DNA of 64,000 bases, from assembly GCF_002090075.1 (NCBI RefSeq), contig NZ_BBRI01000002.1, forward strand, positions 620,001-684,000, read 5' to 3'. Under the pieces are notes generated by a model that saw only the letters and a program-made list of their open reading frames with translations, was not told the origin of the DNA and searched no databases. Positions 44,378 to 52,213 of the stretch are shown in pieces. Within the stretch, counting starts at the first letter, position 1, and each line of letters begins with the position of its first letter. The translations under genes and the position numbers were made by a program. This stretch comes from Demequina sp. NBRC 110052. GTDB lineage: Bacteria > Actinomycetota > Actinomycetes > Actinomycetales > Demequinaceae.

Positions 44378-44988
44378 TCTGCGCGCTCCAAGAAGACACC
44401 CGCAACGCGCCAAATCCGACCTTGCGGCAAGAGCTTCAGCTGGAACCGATACTGTCCAGCAGCACCGACCTGTGTTTCCTCGCCCGATCGCGCGTGAACA
44501 ACCAGTTCGTCCGCCTCAGCAGTCAACTCGACGTAGGTGAACCCGTCATCGCCCGTCAGGGTCGTCGCGTCTGCCGTGTCAACCAGGTAGGCGCCGCCGG
44601 TGATCGTCGCACCGTCGGCATAGGCGGTATCGATGTGGCCGGCCTGCTCGACGCAATAGGTGCAGTCGGCCAGAGACAGACCTCTCAGAACGGACGTGTC
44701 CCCACGCTCGTAGGCCTCGCCGAGAGCCTGAACCCAGTAGACCGCCGCAGCGAAGGCGCCGCCTGGATCCAATTCGAGGGCGGCCTCAGGCATCAGCGCC
44801 AACAGCTCCTCGTCGGTCAGTTCCCCGTCATCGCTCGGCGAGACGGTCGGTGACGGCGTCGGGTCCGATGCCTCGACAGTCGGCGTCGGAGTTGTCGTCA
44901 CGATCCCGTCATCACCGGTGCACCCGGCGAGCAACGCGACAAGAACAAGCGCGCCAGCGGCACGCACAGCAGTAGTTGTAGCCCCCAT
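44374..44988 (-). CDS. DUF6318-like lipoprotein
   Basis: About 204 aa from ATG 44988; a GTG at 45018 with GGGGATGA upstream would give a longer, acidic signal sequence. The lipobox is ALLAGCTGD, then a Thr/Pro/Ser linker. The domain contains AAVYWVQALGEAYERGDTSVLRGLSLADCTYCVEQAGHIDTAY, where the CxxC and upstream Trp match the DUF6318 pattern, and ends in an NTF2-like strand set (YRFQLKLLPQGRIWRVAGVFL). Coupled to the PKD-like gene, suggesting a surface complex. Confidence 0.74.
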   Translation of the reverse strand: MGATTTAVRAAGALVLVALLAGCTGDDGIVTTTPTPTVEASDPTPSPTVSPSDDGELTDEELLALMPEAALELDPGGAFAAAVYWVQALGEAYERGDTSVLRGLSLADCTYCVEQAGHIDTAYADGATITGGAYLVDTADATTLTGDDGFTYVELTAEADELVVHARSGEETQVGAAGQYRFQLKLLPQGRIWRVAGVFLERAE

Positions 44989-45081
44989 GTCGGGGAGCGT
45001 ATCGGGCATATCACCCACGAGTCATCCCCATTCCTGGGGGCTGTGGACAACGCCATCAAGCCACGCAACCAGGGACGACGT

Positions 45082-45621
45082 CTAGAGTTCGCGCCCGTTC
45101 AGCCGCGTCCGCAGCGCCTTCCATCCGGGCAGATACGTGTCCATCACGCGATAGAAGCCGGGCCCGTGGTTCGGTTCGAACAAATGCGCCAGCTCGTGCA
45201 CGATCACGTACTCGAGCAGCTCGTCGTCGCGGCGCGCCAGCTCCAGCGACAGGTTGATCTTGCGGGTGCGCGAGTTGCACGAGCCCCACCGGGTTCGCAT
45301 GAGCCGCGGCGACCAGTGAGGCTCCGGCACGACCTCCATCCGGCCAGCCCAGTACGAGAGCAGCGGCGGCACGCGACGGCGCAGGTCGGTCCGAGCCGCT
45401 TCCGCTTCGGGCCCGGCCTCCAGCGGCGCCGGCACGGCGGCCGCTTTCTCCTGCATCTTCCGGATCCACGATGCGCGCGACGCTACGAACGCATCGATCT
45501 CCGCCACAGGCGTCCGCAGCGGCGCAGACACCTTCACCTCCCCGTGCGGCGCGACGACGCGCATGCGCAGGTTCTTCATCTTCTTGCGTGTGAGCGTGTA
45601 TTCGGGGAGGTCGGCCAGCAT
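45082..45621 (-). CDS. YgjP-like zinc metallopeptidase (M48-related, DUF45)
   Basis: 179 aa from ATG 45621. The core is VIVHELAHLFEPNHGPGFYRVMD, where HELAH plus a later His gives the HExxH-type zinc site. Upstream lies the RWGSCNSRTRKINLSLEL signature of the YgjP/WLM family. An N-terminal beta domain (YTLTRKKMKNLRMRV) precedes it. Relatives act near DNA repair or as proteases, but the substrate here is unknown. It is divergent from the ECF sigma factor gene. Confidence 0.88.
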   Translation of the reverse strand: MLADLPEYTLTRKKMKNLRMRVVAPHGEVKVSAPLRTPVAEIDAFVASRASWIRKMQEKAAAVPAPLEAGPEAEAARTDLRRRVPPLLSYWAGRMEVVPEPHWSPRLMRTRWGSCNSRTRKINLSLELARRDDELLEYVIVHELAHLFEPNHGPGFYRVMDTYLPGWKALRTRLNGREL

Positions 45622-45723
45622 GGTGCGACCACTGTAAGTCCCGGTTCTGACATCGCAGAGCGTTCTCCCCAACCTTCCGCGCGCACGGTGCGTACTACCC
45701 GACATGACAGCAAGGAATCTCCG

Positions 45724-46290
45724 ATGAGCTGGAGCGCCATCCTGGACGAGCTGGTCCGCACGCGCGGCCCTGCCCTGTTCGGCTACGCCTACGTGCTCAC
45801 GGGCTCACGCGCCGACGCCGAGGACCTCCTCCACGACGCCCTAGTCCGGACCTTCCGCCGTGGCCGCCAGGCCCGAGATCTCAACTCGGCGCACTCGTAC
45901 GTCAAGAAGGCGATCACGACGGCCTTCATCGACGGCCATCGCCGCGCGTCGGTCCGCCCGCGCCGCTCGGACGCTGACATCCACGACCTCCCCTCGACCG
46001 CCATCACCGCACGCGACGATCACTCTGCCGCAGCGTCGGGCATGGCCGACCTCCAGGCCGCCCTGCTCGACCTTCCCCGCCGCGAGCGCGCGTGCGTCGT
46101 GCTCCGCCACCTCGAGGACTGGCCGGTCGCGCGCATCGCCGCCGAGCTCGGCATCGCCGAGGGCAGCGTCAAGCGCTACATCTCCGACGGCCTCGCCCGC
46201 CTGCGCACCACGCGCCCCGACCTCAACCCCATCCCCGACGACGGCCCCGAGACCGTCTCCCTCGTCACCCGATCCGGAGGCACCCGATGA
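45724..46290 (+). CDS. ECF sigma factor (SigE-like) linked to an MltG-domain protein
   Basis: 188 aa from ATG 45724 with AAGGA upstream. Region 2 is GPALFGYAYVLTGSRADAEDLLHDALVRTFRR, and region 4 is LQAALLDLPRRERACVVLRHLEDWPVARIAAELGIAEGSVKRYISDGLARLR. It belongs to the SigE-like or SHORT-type actinobacterial group. Its stop overlaps the next ATG (ATGA at 46287-46290), so sigma factor and membrane partner are translationally coupled, as is usual for sigma/anti-sigma pairs. Confidence 0.9.
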   Translation: MSWSAILDELVRTRGPALFGYAYVLTGSRADAEDLLHDALVRTFRRGRQARDLNSAHSYVKKAITTAFIDGHRRASVRPRRSDADIHDLPSTAITARDDHSAAASGMADLQAALLDLPRRERACVVLRHLEDWPVARIAAELGIAEGSVKRYISDGLARLRTTRPDLNPIPDDGPETVSLVTRSGGTR

Positions 46291-47264
46291 ACACGCTTCA
46301 CGACGAGCTCGCCGCCCTGCGCGACACCGCCGCGGCGGGCTTCAGCGCCACCAACCTCGCTCACAGCACCGGGCCCGTCCGACGCCGCGTCCGACGCGAT
46401 CGCGCCGTCACCGCCAGCGTGGGCGCCTTCGCCGTAATCGCCCTCGGCGCAGGCACGGCCTACGGCGTCTCGCTCGGCACGCCCGACGCAGGACTCGCCC
46501 CCGCAGGCACGCCCAGCACCAGCCCAACGCCGGAGCAGACGGACTTCGTCGGCACCTACGCGCAGGTCACGATGGTCGCGGGCGGCACGACCGACCTCGT
46601 GGCGGAGCAGCTCGCGGAGGTCTTCGGTGTGACCGTCTCGGATGCGCGTCGCGCGCTGGACGACATGGTGACGCGTGACACCGCGGGACTCGTCACGGAC
46701 TCGGAGGGCTGGATCGCCCCCGGCACGTACTCCATCAGCACCCATGGCTCGCTCGAGGAGGCCGCAGATCTGCTCACCGCGGGCCGCTGGCCGCAGTTCG
46801 CGGAGCTGGGCATCGACGAGACGAACATCGAGACGCTCACCATCGCGTCGCTCATCGAGGCCGAAGTGAGGACGGACGGCGTCACAGCGGACGGCACGAG
46901 CTATCGCGCCATGGTCAGCGCGGTGATCACGAACCGGCTCGCGGCCGACATGCTGCTTGAGCTCGACTCGCCGCTGTTCTACGCCCTCGACACCGGCGGA
47001 CCGTTCACGAGCGACGATCAGCGGTCGATCGACTCCCCATACAACACGTACCTCAACCGGGTACTGCCGCCGACCCCGATCGGCAACCCCTCGGTAGAAG
47101 CGATCGAGGCGGCGCTGAACCCGGCCGACACGGACGCGCTGTACTTCGTGCTCCTCAACCCGGATACGGGAGAGATGGCCTTCGCCTCCAACTTCGAGGA
47201 GCACCTGGCCAACGTCGAGAAGCTGCAGGCCTGGTACGCCGAGAACGGGGCCGACCAGCCCTGA
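46287..47264 (+). CDS. Membrane protein with MltG-like lytic transglycosylase domain, putative anti-sigma factor
   Basis: 325 aa. Residues 1-40 are cytoplasmic with a basic RRRVRRDR stretch, 41-62 form a membrane span, and a Pro/Thr-rich linker follows. Residues about 90-320 match the YceG/MltG fold: SEGWIAPGTYSI, LTIASLIEAEVR (catalytic Glu about 191), VSAVITNRLAADMLLELDSP, SPYNTYLNRVLPPTPIGNPSVEAIEAALNPA and YFVLLNPDTGEMAF. MltG cuts glycan strands to limit peptidoglycan chain length. Here the gene is coupled to an ECF sigma factor, where an anti-sigma factor is expected, and the N-terminal cytoplasmic segment could fill that role (inference). A housekeeping mltG would normally lie elsewhere. 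Confidence 0.85.
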   Translation: MNTLHDELAALRDTAAAGFSATNLAHSTGPVRRRVRRDRAVTASVGAFAVIALGAGTAYGVSLGTPDAGLAPAGTPSTSPTPEQTDFVGTYAQVTMVAGGTTDLVAEQLAEVFGVTVSDARRALDDMVTRDTAGLVTDSEGWIAPGTYSISTHGSLEEAADLLTAGRWPQFAELGIDETNIETLTIASLIEAEVRTDGVTADGTSYRAMVSAVITNRLAADMLLELDSPLFYALDTGGPFTSDDQRSIDSPYNTYLNRVLPPTPIGNPSVEAIEAALNPADTDALYFVLLNPDTGEMAFASNFEEHLANVEKLQAWYAENGADQP

Positions 47265-47283
47265 CCCAGCCATAGCGTCGGGC

Positions 47284-48399
47284 CTATGCCAGGCGCACCA
47301 TCCAGCCGAACGGATCCTCGGCGCGGCCGTATTGGATGTCAGTGAGCTGCTTCTTGATTCCCGTGGCGACGGGTCCTGGCTGACCGTCGCCGATCGGTAG
47401 GTCGAAGTCGTCGGACTTCAGCCGCGCGAGCGGCGTCACGACGGCCGCGGTGCCGCACGCGAACATCTCGGTGATGGCGCCGGACTCAAGCCCGGAGACG
47501 ATCTCGGACAGCTCGATATCGCGCTCGCGCACCGCTCGGCCCTCCTCGCGAAGCAGCGCGATGATCGAGTCGCGCGTGATGCCAGGCAGGATCGTGCCGG
47601 TGAGGCGCGGGGTGGCGATGGAGCCGTCGGAGAAGACGAGCATGAGGTTCATGCCCCCCAGCTCCTCGACAAAGCGGTCCTCGCGGGCGTCGAGGAACAG
47701 CACCTGGCTGCAGCCGTTGTCCTTGGCCTGCTGCTGCGGGAGCATGCTCGCGGCGTAGTTGCCCGCCGTCTTCGCAGCGCCGGTGCCGCCTGCGTTGGCG
47801 CGGTGGTAGCCGCGCGAGACCCAGATGGCCACGCCGTCGGGCGACGACATGTAGGCGCCCACGGGGGAGGCGGTGACGACGTAGCCGTACGTGTCGGCGG
47901 GCTGCACGAGCAGACTCGGCTCGGTCGCCATGAGGTAGGGGCGCAGGTAGAGGCACGAGCCGTCCTCGTCGGGCACCCACGCGGCGTCAGCCTGCACGAG
48001 TGCCGCGAGAGACGCGAGGAAGTCATCGACCGGCAGCCACGGGATCGCGAGCCGCTCGGCCGAGTCCTGTAGCCGCTCGGCATTCGCGTCGGGCCGGAAC
48101 GCCCAGATGGAGCCATCCTCCCAGCGGTACGCCTTGAGACCTTCGAACACCTGCTGGGCGTAGTGCAGCACGGCGGCGCCGGGGTGCATGGGAAGCGGCG
48201 CGAGCGGCACGACGCCGCGGTCGGACCACGCTCCCCCGGTCCAGGTCGCGCGCGCCATGTGGTCGGTGAAGACCTTGCCGAACACGGGCTTGTCCATCAG
48301 CGCGGCACGGTCCGCGTCCGACGCGGGGGCCGGGTTCGGCGTCAGCGGAAAGGCCTCGCCGGAGAGGGTCCGGCCGGCGGGCGAGGCGGGTGCGGTCAT
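47284..48399 (-). CDS. ilvE: Branched-chain amino acid aminotransferase
   Basis: 371 aa from ATG 48399, with GGAG 9 bases upstream. HYAQQVFEGLKAYRWEDGSIWAFRPDAN, LYLRPYLMATE, GTGAAKTAGNYAASMLPQQQAK (Lys that binds PLP) and VEELGGMNLMLVF identify the class IV aminotransferase IlvE. It makes Ile, Leu and Val from their keto acids. It complements cimA and the threonine dehydratase gene in this window, though the three are separate transcripts. The promoter may include TAGGGT just before the start. Confidence 0.95.
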   Translation of the reverse strand: MTAPASPAGRTLSGEAFPLTPNPAPASDADRAALMDKPVFGKVFTDHMARATWTGGAWSDRGVVPLAPLPMHPGAAVLHYAQQVFEGLKAYRWEDGSIWAFRPDANAERLQDSAERLAIPWLPVDDFLASLAALVQADAAWVPDEDGSCLYLRPYLMATEPSLLVQPADTYGYVVTASPVGAYMSSPDGVAIWVSRGYHRANAGGTGAAKTAGNYAASMLPQQQAKDNGCSQVLFLDAREDRFVEELGGMNLMLVFSDGSIATPRLTGTILPGITRDSIIALLREEGRAVRERDIELSEIVSGLESGAITEMFACGTAAVVTPLARLKSDDFDLPIGDGQPGPVATGIKKQLTDIQYGRAEDPFGWMVRLA

Positions 48400-48518
48400 C
48401 GGCGGTACTCCATGTCGGCACCCTACTCCGGCGCTTGGGGACTGTGGACGACGCTCAGTCACCCACAGGAAGCAGCCCGGCTCGGAAACCGACGCTGGTG
48501 TACCCGTAGCGCGCACCG

Positions 48519-49124
48519 TCAGGCGATGAGCGCGCTCAGCGCCTTCGCCGCCATGTCACCCACGGCCTTGAGCGCCACGCCGCGCACGAACGCGACCCGC
48601 CCGTCGGCCGCGTCCTTGGCGAGCAGCGCGTCGAGCCGTTCCTTCGCCGCGGCGCCGTCGCGCCCGAAGGCGTCGTCGAACGCAGCCATGAACTGGTCGG
48701 CATCCACGACCACGCGCTCCGAGTTCATGGCGCGATCCGTGAAGACGCCCACCTCCTTGAGGCGCGCGACGAAGGCGTCCCGCCAGTAGGCATCCTCGAC
48801 GTTGAAGACGGCGTCGCCGCCGCGCTCGATGGAGACGAGCCGCACGGCGGCGAGCAGGCGCTCGAACCCCGGTTCGCCCTCACGCGACATCCGGTACGAG
48901 TACAGCAGCGACTTCACGCGCCCGGGCGTCACTCCGAGCCGCTGCGCCGTGACGAACACGGGATCCGTGTCGTTCACATAGCTGGCGTCCATGAGCCCCG
49001 TGAACACCGCGACGTCCAGCTCGCGCTTGGGCACGGTGCCGAACGGACTCCCCTCGAGCCGTGCGATGAGCGCGTCAGCCAACGCCAAGCGCGCGTCCTT
49101 GTCCAGCCCCCCGAGATCCTTCAT
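48519..49124 (-). CDS. Conserved hypothetical protein
   Basis: 201 aa from ATG 49124. Mostly helical, with DARLALADALIARLEGSPFGTVPKRELDVAVFTGL at the start, QRLGVTPGRVKSLLYSYRMSRE (a possible helix-turn-helix) and an Ala-rich end. No known family recognised. No signal or membrane span. It lies between ilvE and a LysR regulator on the same strand. Confidence 0.65.
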   Translation of the reverse strand: MKDLGGLDKDARLALADALIARLEGSPFGTVPKRELDVAVFTGLMDASYVNDTDPVFVTAQRLGVTPGRVKSLLYSYRMSREGEPGFERLLAAVRLVSIERGGDAVFNVEDAYWRDAFVARLKEVGVFTDRAMNSERVVVDADQFMAAFDDAFGRDGAAAKERLDALLAKDAADGRVAFVRGVALKAVGDMAAKALSALIA

Positions 49125-49175
49125 GCGAGCCAGTCTCGCGCGAGGGTCTGACGCGGGCAACAGGTGCGGCCAGGA

Positions 49176-50153
49176 CTAGTCGGCGGCCACGGCGTCGGGC
49201 GTGATGCCTGCCGCGACCGAGGCGACGACCTCCCGCACTACCTCGCCGGTCGCCGCGAGCGCGGGCGGCAGCGGTGGACGCCCGAGCGACAGGAGGCGCA
49301 GCGTGCGGGCGGCGCCGTCGATCGGGGTGATCGTGACGTCGGGATGGCGGTGGGCTGAGAGCGCGAGGCCGGGCAGCATCGAAACGCCGTGGCCGACGGC
49401 GATGAGCGCCTGGATCGCGACGTAGTCGTCGGAGGCGAACTGCACCTGTGGCTCGAAGCCGGCGTCCTCGCAGGTAGCCGTGAGGTAGCCGCGGCAGCGT
49501 TCGCAGCCGGCCATCCAGGCGTCGTCGGCGAAGTCGGCGAGGCGGCCGATCGCGATGCGGGATCCGAGCGGCTCGCTCCCGGGAGGGTGCACGCCGACGG
49601 TGTGCCCGGTGTCGGAGTCGGGGCGCGCGGGTGGCGTGACGAGGAACAGGGGGTCCTCGCCGAGCACCTCGGAGGTGATCGCGGCGGACGTCTGCTCGCG
49701 CGGGTAGGTGAACGTCACGGCGAGGTCGACTTCGCCCGCGAGGAGCAGCCGCTCGGCCTGCGGGGGTTCGGCCTCGGAGACCTCGACAGTGAGTCCGGGG
49801 TGGCGCTCGCGCATCACGGTGACGATGCGTGGCGCGAGCGTCGCCACTCCGGAGGGGAAGATCGCGAGCCGCACGTGGCCCGTCTGCAGCGATACAGCCG
49901 ACGCGAGCTCGACGCCCGCGCGCGAGACGAGGCCGAGGATCTCTTCGCCCCGCTCGGCGAGGCGGCGACCGTCTTCGGTGAGCTCCAGTCGACGCCCGAC
50001 GCGTCGGTACAGCACCGCCCCCGTCTCGGCTTCGAGGCGCTTGAGGTGGTGGGAGATGGTGGGCTGCGAGTAGTGGAGCTCGTCGGCGGCGGCGCTGACG
50101 GAGCCGGTGCGGGCGAAGGCGACGAGGGCTTCGAGTCGGGTCAGATCCAGCAC
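49176..50153 (-). CDS. LysR family transcriptional regulator
   Basis: 325 aa. The N-terminal winged helix-turn-helix LEALVAFARTGSVSAAADELHYSQPTISHHLKRLEAETGAVLYRR is classic LysR, followed by a two-lobed effector domain with HVRLAIFPSGVATLAPRIV. It is divergent from the threonine dehydratase gene over an 84-base gap that contains several T-N11-A patterns, so it probably controls that gene. The effector is unknown. Confidence 0.92.
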   Translation of the reverse strand: MLDLTRLEALVAFARTGSVSAAADELHYSQPTISHHLKRLEAETGAVLYRRVGRRLELTEDGRRLAERGEEILGLVSRAGVELASAVSLQTGHVRLAIFPSGVATLAPRIVTVMRERHPGLTVEVSEAEPPQAERLLLAGEVDLAVTFTYPREQTSAAITSEVLGEDPLFLVTPPARPDSDTGHTVGVHPPGSEPLGSRIAIGRLADFADDAWMAGCERCRGYLTATCEDAGFEPQVQFASDDYVAIQALIAVGHGVSMLPGLALSAHRHPDVTITPIDGAARTLRLLSLGRPPLPPALAATGEVVREVVASVAAGITPDAVAAD

Positions 50154-50237
50154 ATCTCCATCGTATAGACGCGCTCGATCTTTTCAACAGAGAACATTCA
50201 TTGGACGCATGGATTGCTGCGGGTCACAGTAGGAGGC

Positions 50238-51323
50238 ATGACCGTAGAGCTCCGCCCCGCGTCCGACGCGGCGCCGCGCCACGCCTCGTCTCTCCCTGTG
50301 ACGACGGCGAAGGCAGCCCGCCCCGACGCGGTGGCCCTCAGCGACACCTCGGCCGCCGCCGGCCCCGCCCTCTCCTTCGAGGGCGTGCTCGCGGCGGCCG
50401 ACGTGCTCGCCTCCATCCTCCCAACCACGCCGTCCTGGTCGTATCCTCTCCTGGACGAAGCGGTCGGCCGCCACACCATCGTCAAGCACGAGAATGTGCA
50501 GCCCACAGGCGCCTTCAAGGTGCGCGGCGGCCTCACCCTGCTCGCCACGCTCCCCCGCGAGGTGCGCAGGCGCGGCCTCATCACCGTCTCGACCGGCAAC
50601 CACGCACAGTCGCTCGCGTTCGCCTCCCGCGCTCACGGCGTGGCAGCGACGATCGTCGTCCCGGAGTCGACCCCCGCAGGCAAGATCGACGCCGTCCGTG
50701 CGCTTGGAGCCCAGGTGATCGTCGCCGGAGCCGACATGTCCGCCGCGGCCGACCACGCCGTCGGGCTCGCCGAAGAGCGTGGGCTGTACTTCGTGAACCC
50801 AGGTGAGGAGCCAGCCATCATCCACGGCCACGCGACCGTGTACTTCGAGCTGCTCACCGCGCACCCGGAGATCGACACGCTCTACATGCCGGTCGGCTCG
50901 GGCTCGGGCGCCGCCGGCGCGGTGCTGGTACGCGACGCCATCGCCCCTCAGGTGCGCGTGGTCGCCGTGCAGGCCGAGGGCGCGCGCGCTGCGCACGACT
51001 CGTGGGCCACAGGCGAGATCGTCACCCGACCCATCGACACCTTCGCGGGCGGCCTCGCCACGGGCAAGGGCTTTGCCGCACCTCAGTCAGTGCTGCGCGA
51101 CGGTCTGGACGACTTCATCCTCGTGAGCGACGACCAGATCCGCGACGCCATGACCCTGCTCGCGGGCGCGGCGCACACGCTCGCCGAGGGCGCCGGAGCG
51201 GCGGGACTCGCGGGAGTTCTCGCAGATGCCCGACGCGGGGACCAGTCGGTTGCGGCCGTCGCCATCACGGGCGGCAACGCGAGCGGCGACGAGATCGCCC
51301 AGCTCACGCGCCGCCCGCAGTAG
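50238..51323 (+). CDS. Threonine/serine dehydratase-like PLP enzyme
   Basis: 361 aa from ATG 50238 with AGGAGG upstream. KHENVQPTGAFKVRGGL holds the PLP Lys, STGNHAQSLAFASRAHG the substrate loop, and VGSGSGAAGAVLV the phosphate loop (usually GGGGLxxG). No C-terminal ACT regulatory domain, so it is the catabolic or short type. It could deaminate Thr or Ser to 2-oxobutyrate, which feeds Ile synthesis, or act on another amino acid. A divergent LysR gene suggests substrate-induced control. Confidence 0.86.
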   Translation: MTVELRPASDAAPRHASSLPVTTAKAARPDAVALSDTSAAAGPALSFEGVLAAADVLASILPTTPSWSYPLLDEAVGRHTIVKHENVQPTGAFKVRGGLTLLATLPREVRRRGLITVSTGNHAQSLAFASRAHGVAATIVVPESTPAGKIDAVRALGAQVIVAGADMSAAADHAVGLAEERGLYFVNPGEEPAIIHGHATVYFELLTAHPEIDTLYMPVGSGSGAAGAVLVRDAIAPQVRVVAVQAEGARAAHDSWATGEIVTRPIDTFAGGLATGKGFAAPQSVLRDGLDDFILVSDDQIRDAMTLLAGAAHTLAEGAGAAGLAGVLADARRGDQSVAAVAITGGNASGDEIAQLTRRPQ

Positions 51324-51326
51324 CGA

Positions 51327-51485
51327 CTATCCGCTGATTGCCACGCAGTTCTTGCACTTGCGGTATCCGCCAGTTCCGTAGGCCTTGTTCGATGCCGGGA
51401 TCTGCGAACCTGGGCTGCAAGTCGACTCATCGTGGTAGACATCAGGATCGTCGGCGTTGGTTGAGTAGAACGACGCCACCTTCAT
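51327..51485 (-). CDS. 52-aa Cys-rich small protein in the defence island
   Basis: ATG at 51485, preceded by AAGGGAG, ends with TAG at 51327. It contains YHDESTCSPG, then ASNKAYGTGGYRKCKNCVAISG, so one Cys, a conserved-looking GTGGYRKC and a terminal CxxC could bind zinc as a small treble-clef. Similar small proteins occur in mobile or defence regions, from memory. It lies upstream of the Doc toxin stop, on the same strand as the Doc operon, 104 bases beyond it. Confidence 0.72.
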   Translation of the reverse strand: MKVASFYSTNADDPDVYHDESTCSPGSQIPASNKAYGTGGYRKCKNCVAISG

Positions 51486-51589
51486 GGCGATCTCCCTTGA
51501 TCTCACTAGGCGCGAGGGCCATCCCCGCCGCTTCCAGGTCTACCGCGACGGTCTGACAAGACAGCTGCTGCGCCGCAAGGCCAGTAGGG

Positions 51590-51955
51590 CTAATGGATGA
51601 CGTGCAGGCCTGCCGCGATCTCGCCCACATCGCGCGTGCGGCCGCTGGCAATGGCCATCGTGAGGTTGAAGAGGCCATCGTTGTCGAGCGCCGACGTTGC
51701 GCCGTTGATTCTGAGGAAGACGAGTGCACACACTGCCGCAAGCCGCTTGTTCCCGTCGACGAGCGCATGGTTGAGACACAGGGAGTGCATCAACGCGGCA
51801 GCTTTGAGATCGAGTTCAGGATAGGCCTGTGCTCCGAGCACGCTGGTGGCAGGACGGTCCAGTGCGGACTGGAGAAGACCAAGATCGCGAATGAGCCCAA
51901 TCTCCTCCGCGTCGATGATGCGTAGCACCACTCGCGTGCTGAGATAGCGCGTCAC
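51590..51955 (-). CDS. doc: Doc-family (Fic-fold) toxin
   Basis: 121 aa. The Doc active-site motif is LNHALVDGNKRLAAVCALVFL (H63 to R71; HxFx(D/E)GNKR with Leu at the Phe position), with a helical core before it. Doc phosphorylates EF-Tu with a Fic fold, blocking translation. Start ATGA overlaps the end of the antitoxin gene by 4 bases, so this is a conventional two-gene toxin-antitoxin operon. Confidence 0.9.
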   Translation of the reverse strand: MTRYLSTRVVLRIIDAEEIGLIRDLGLLQSALDRPATSVLGAQAYPELDLKAAALMHSLCLNHALVDGNKRLAAVCALVFLRINGATSALDNDGLFNLTMAIASGRTRDVGEIAAGLHVIH

Positions 51956-52158
51956 ACAGATCCCAAGCGATCGAGAGCGTCTCGATACTCACGCGCAACC
52001 TCGCTGTACGCGGCCATGGCGTCGTCTTCGAGTCGCCTCTCCGAGTCCGCCTCGAGCACTGCACGCAGGATCGCCTCAGTCTTCGAGACGTGCCAACGCT
52101 CCGCAAGGCGGTCGATCGCAGCGTCCTGCGCTTCAGTCGTCCGAAGTGTCATAGCCAT
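51952..52158 (-). CDS. Ribbon-helix-helix antitoxin of the Doc system
   Basis: 68 aa from ATG 52158. The N-terminal MAMTLRTTEAQDAAIDRLAERWHVSKTEAILRAVLE is a CopG-like ribbon-helix-helix, and a C-terminal helix (AMAAYSEVAREYRDALDRLG) would bind the Doc toxin. This is not the Phd fold normally paired with Doc in phage P1. It overlaps doc by 4 bases and is preceded by a palindromic operator. Confidence 0.85.
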   Translation of the reverse strand: MAMTLRTTEAQDAAIDRLAERWHVSKTEAILRAVLEADSERRLEDDAMAAYSEVAREYRDALDRLGSV

Positions 52159-52165
52159 GGGACAA

Positions 52166-52184
52166 TGATACCGCCGTGGTATCA
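52166..52184. promoter_or_regulatory. Palindromic operator of the antitoxin-doc operon
   Basis: TGATACC-N5-GGTATCA is a perfect inverted repeat 8 bases upstream of the antitoxin ATG. On the minus strand it contains a -10-like TATCAT. Antitoxin or complex binding here would repress the operon. Confidence 0.78.
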
Positions 52185-52213
52185 CTCGCGCCAGGGAATC
52201 TTCCGTGACGCAC

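Noticed and set aside
48400..48417. Five-codon upstream frame (MEYRR) whose stop overlaps the ilvE start, as a possible leader peptide
   Set aside because: It holds no branched-chain codons or hairpin, and its GGAG is better explained as the ilvE ribosome-binding site.
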